Shown in pieces: positions 62,775-64,000 of a stretch of 64,000 nt of DNA. Made by a program: the position numbers and the translations under genes. Positions within the stretch are counted from its first letter, which is position 1. Every line of letters starts with the position of its first letter. A model generated the notes under the pieces. It was not told where the DNA came from. It was given only the letters and a program-made list of their open reading frames with translations, and searched no databases. The stretch comes from Rhynchopus sp. YZ270_cl-10 (taxonomy: Eukaryota; Euglenozoa; Diplonemea; Diplonemida; Diplonemidae), in assembly GCA_964035575.1 (NCBI GenBank), contig OZ037904.1:62001-126000 (forward strand), in the 5' to 3' direction.

Positions 62775-63776
62775 CATTCTTTTCTTAACGAAACGAAAAG
62801 AATGCAAAGAGTGCAAACAATGTACCCTTGCTGAGCCTATGAAAAAAAACAACAACTCGGAATGCACTTTCTTCACTTTATTTCGTTGTGATTCATGACT
62901 CCACAGAATACACTAAAAAAAAACAAAAAATGCAGCCGCACTTTTGAGAAAGTGGAATACAAAACGATTGTTTCACCACTTTTCCAAAAACAATAAAAAA
63001 AAAAACCCCACAAAAAAAAAAAACGTTCGTAAGAACGTCAGAAGCTTTCAGGACAGGAGTGCATTCCCCCCCCTTCGCCTTTTGGAATCACCGCTGAGAA
63101 CGGTTTTAGAGAACTTTTCGAGATCATAAAAAAGGGAGGAAAAAAGATGTGTCTTGCTTTTGGCACACAAGAAAATGGCGGGGGGGAAGGCAAAGGGGAA
63201 CGAGAGGGGGGGGGCCAAGAGGTGGGCTTTGTGAGAACGTATACAAGCTTTGTGCTTGGGGGTTTTTTTTTGGGGGGGATAATCTTTTATCAAAGGAAAA
63301 GGCTGGGAAGGAGAAGGAGAAGCTGGCATGTGTGTGGTGTGCTTGACAGCAGGCGTGGGGGCAGCTCGTAAGAGCGGAACCCCCCAGTGGGGAGGGGAGG
63401 GTTTAAGTCACAGTAGGGTATGTGTGTGTTTTGTGGAGAAAAAAAAAAAAGGAAAAATTCCATTTTTCGCGAGATGTCTTTACACTAGCAGTGAAAAAAG
63501 ACACACTTTGTAGAATAAAAGTGCCTCTCTCCTCTCCTCTCTCCCACATCCGAACTACTGTAGCTAAGGGAGAAAGTGGGTAATGCTGCAAATAGGGGTT
63601 CTGGTATGACCCCCTAATCTTGCTAATTGTGATAATGTCAACTTATTGCGTTTTTTTCTTTTTCTCGTTGTTATTTTGTTCATTTATTTTTTTTCAAAAA
63701 AAAAAAAGGGGGGAGAACGGGCTTTTGAGACAAAGATAAGAGTCTAAGACCTTCCCTCATACAAAAAAAAAAAAAA

Positions 63777-63842
63777 ACTGTGGTTGTTGATGCAGACACC
63801 TCCGACTGACCCACATACGATGCCAGCCCCGGATGAAAGCAC
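63777..63842 (+). repeat. module D copy 7
   Basis: Near consensus, GATGCAGACACCTCCGACTG; lacks the ATCC before GGATGAAAGCAC. Confidence 0.9.
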
Positions 63843-64000
63843 AAAAGGGAAAAAATAAATAAAGAGGCTGTTGAATGGATTTTTATGAAGTTTTTTTGTG
63901 GATGCTTTTTGTGCTCTTTTTTTTTGTTTTATTTTTGCACTCATGGTTTGCTGTGATAGTGACAACAGGGTAAGTTTTGTTTTTTTTTCTTTATTTGCTT

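Larger units (their letters stand above)
60904..64000. other. AT-rich gene-free region with dispersed modules (60.9-64.0 kb)
   Basis: No supported protein. Module H at 61332-61368; module F at 61660-61692, 62508-62535 and 62568-62602. A and T runs up to 20. Confidence 0.55.

Overview
This is a eukaryotic nuclear window, most likely from a unicellular eukaryote that I cannot name. The evidence is two long non-LTR retrotransposons (LINEs) with endonuclease, reverse transcriptase, RNase H and zinc-knuckle domains, A-tailed retroposed fragments, an AATAAA signal, large microsatellite arrays, a possible 61-nt GT-AG intron, and no operons or ribosome binding sites. I found no intact single-copy housekeeping gene. 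Almost all long open frames are LINE proteins, a multicopy NTPase-nuclease family of the RHS / Crinkler-RHS kind, or meaningless translations of tandem repeats.

Left part (1-16.9 kb): tandem repeats and copies of the NTPase-nuclease family. A pentamer array lies at 276-516. CAGTA-core arrays lie at 2311-3588, 6864-6975, 11437-11565, 12299-12813 and 14385-14690. Three family copies sit on the minus strand: a nuclease-domain fragment (5058-6308), a nuclease half (7896-9177), and an NTPase-only copy (9225-10487). The last two are separated by an A-tailed retroposon; a second stand-alone copy of that retroposon is at 16797-16910. Several hairpin (MITE-like) families and a 275/282-bp direct duplication fill the rest.

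Middle (17.1-37.0 kb): LINE-1 (about 17.12-22.74 kb, minus strand) has two ORFs in a -1 relationship. A six-A run lies just before the ORF1 stop and an NPGP 2A-like peptide lies between the ORFs. A composite 9-bp/5-bp array (23.41-24.51 kb) follows. Next come the one whole NTPase-coiled coil-nuclease gene (24807-27539, minus) and LINE-2 (30.76-37.0 kb, plus). In LINE-2, ORF1 and ORF2 are in the same frame, separated by one UGA followed by CUG, with a degenerate 2A-like motif.

Right part (27.9-30.7 and 37.0-64.0 kb): AT-rich, full of A and T runs, with no convincing protein gene except a LINE C-terminal remnant near 55.4-55.7 kb. It carries an unexpected set of short (30-155 bp) module families, called A to H here, repeated many times. 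Modules A and B are flanked by T runs; C, D and F are flanked by A runs. Every copy I found lies in the same orientation on the plus strand, which is not what randomly inserted SINEs would give. Hairpin elements with long perfect inverted repeats are interspersed (48.18-49.13, 60.39-60.50, 61.18-61.22, 62.67-62.77 kb). The co-oriented module set, the two LINE recoding arrangements and the satellites inside or beside foldback elements are the main points of interest.
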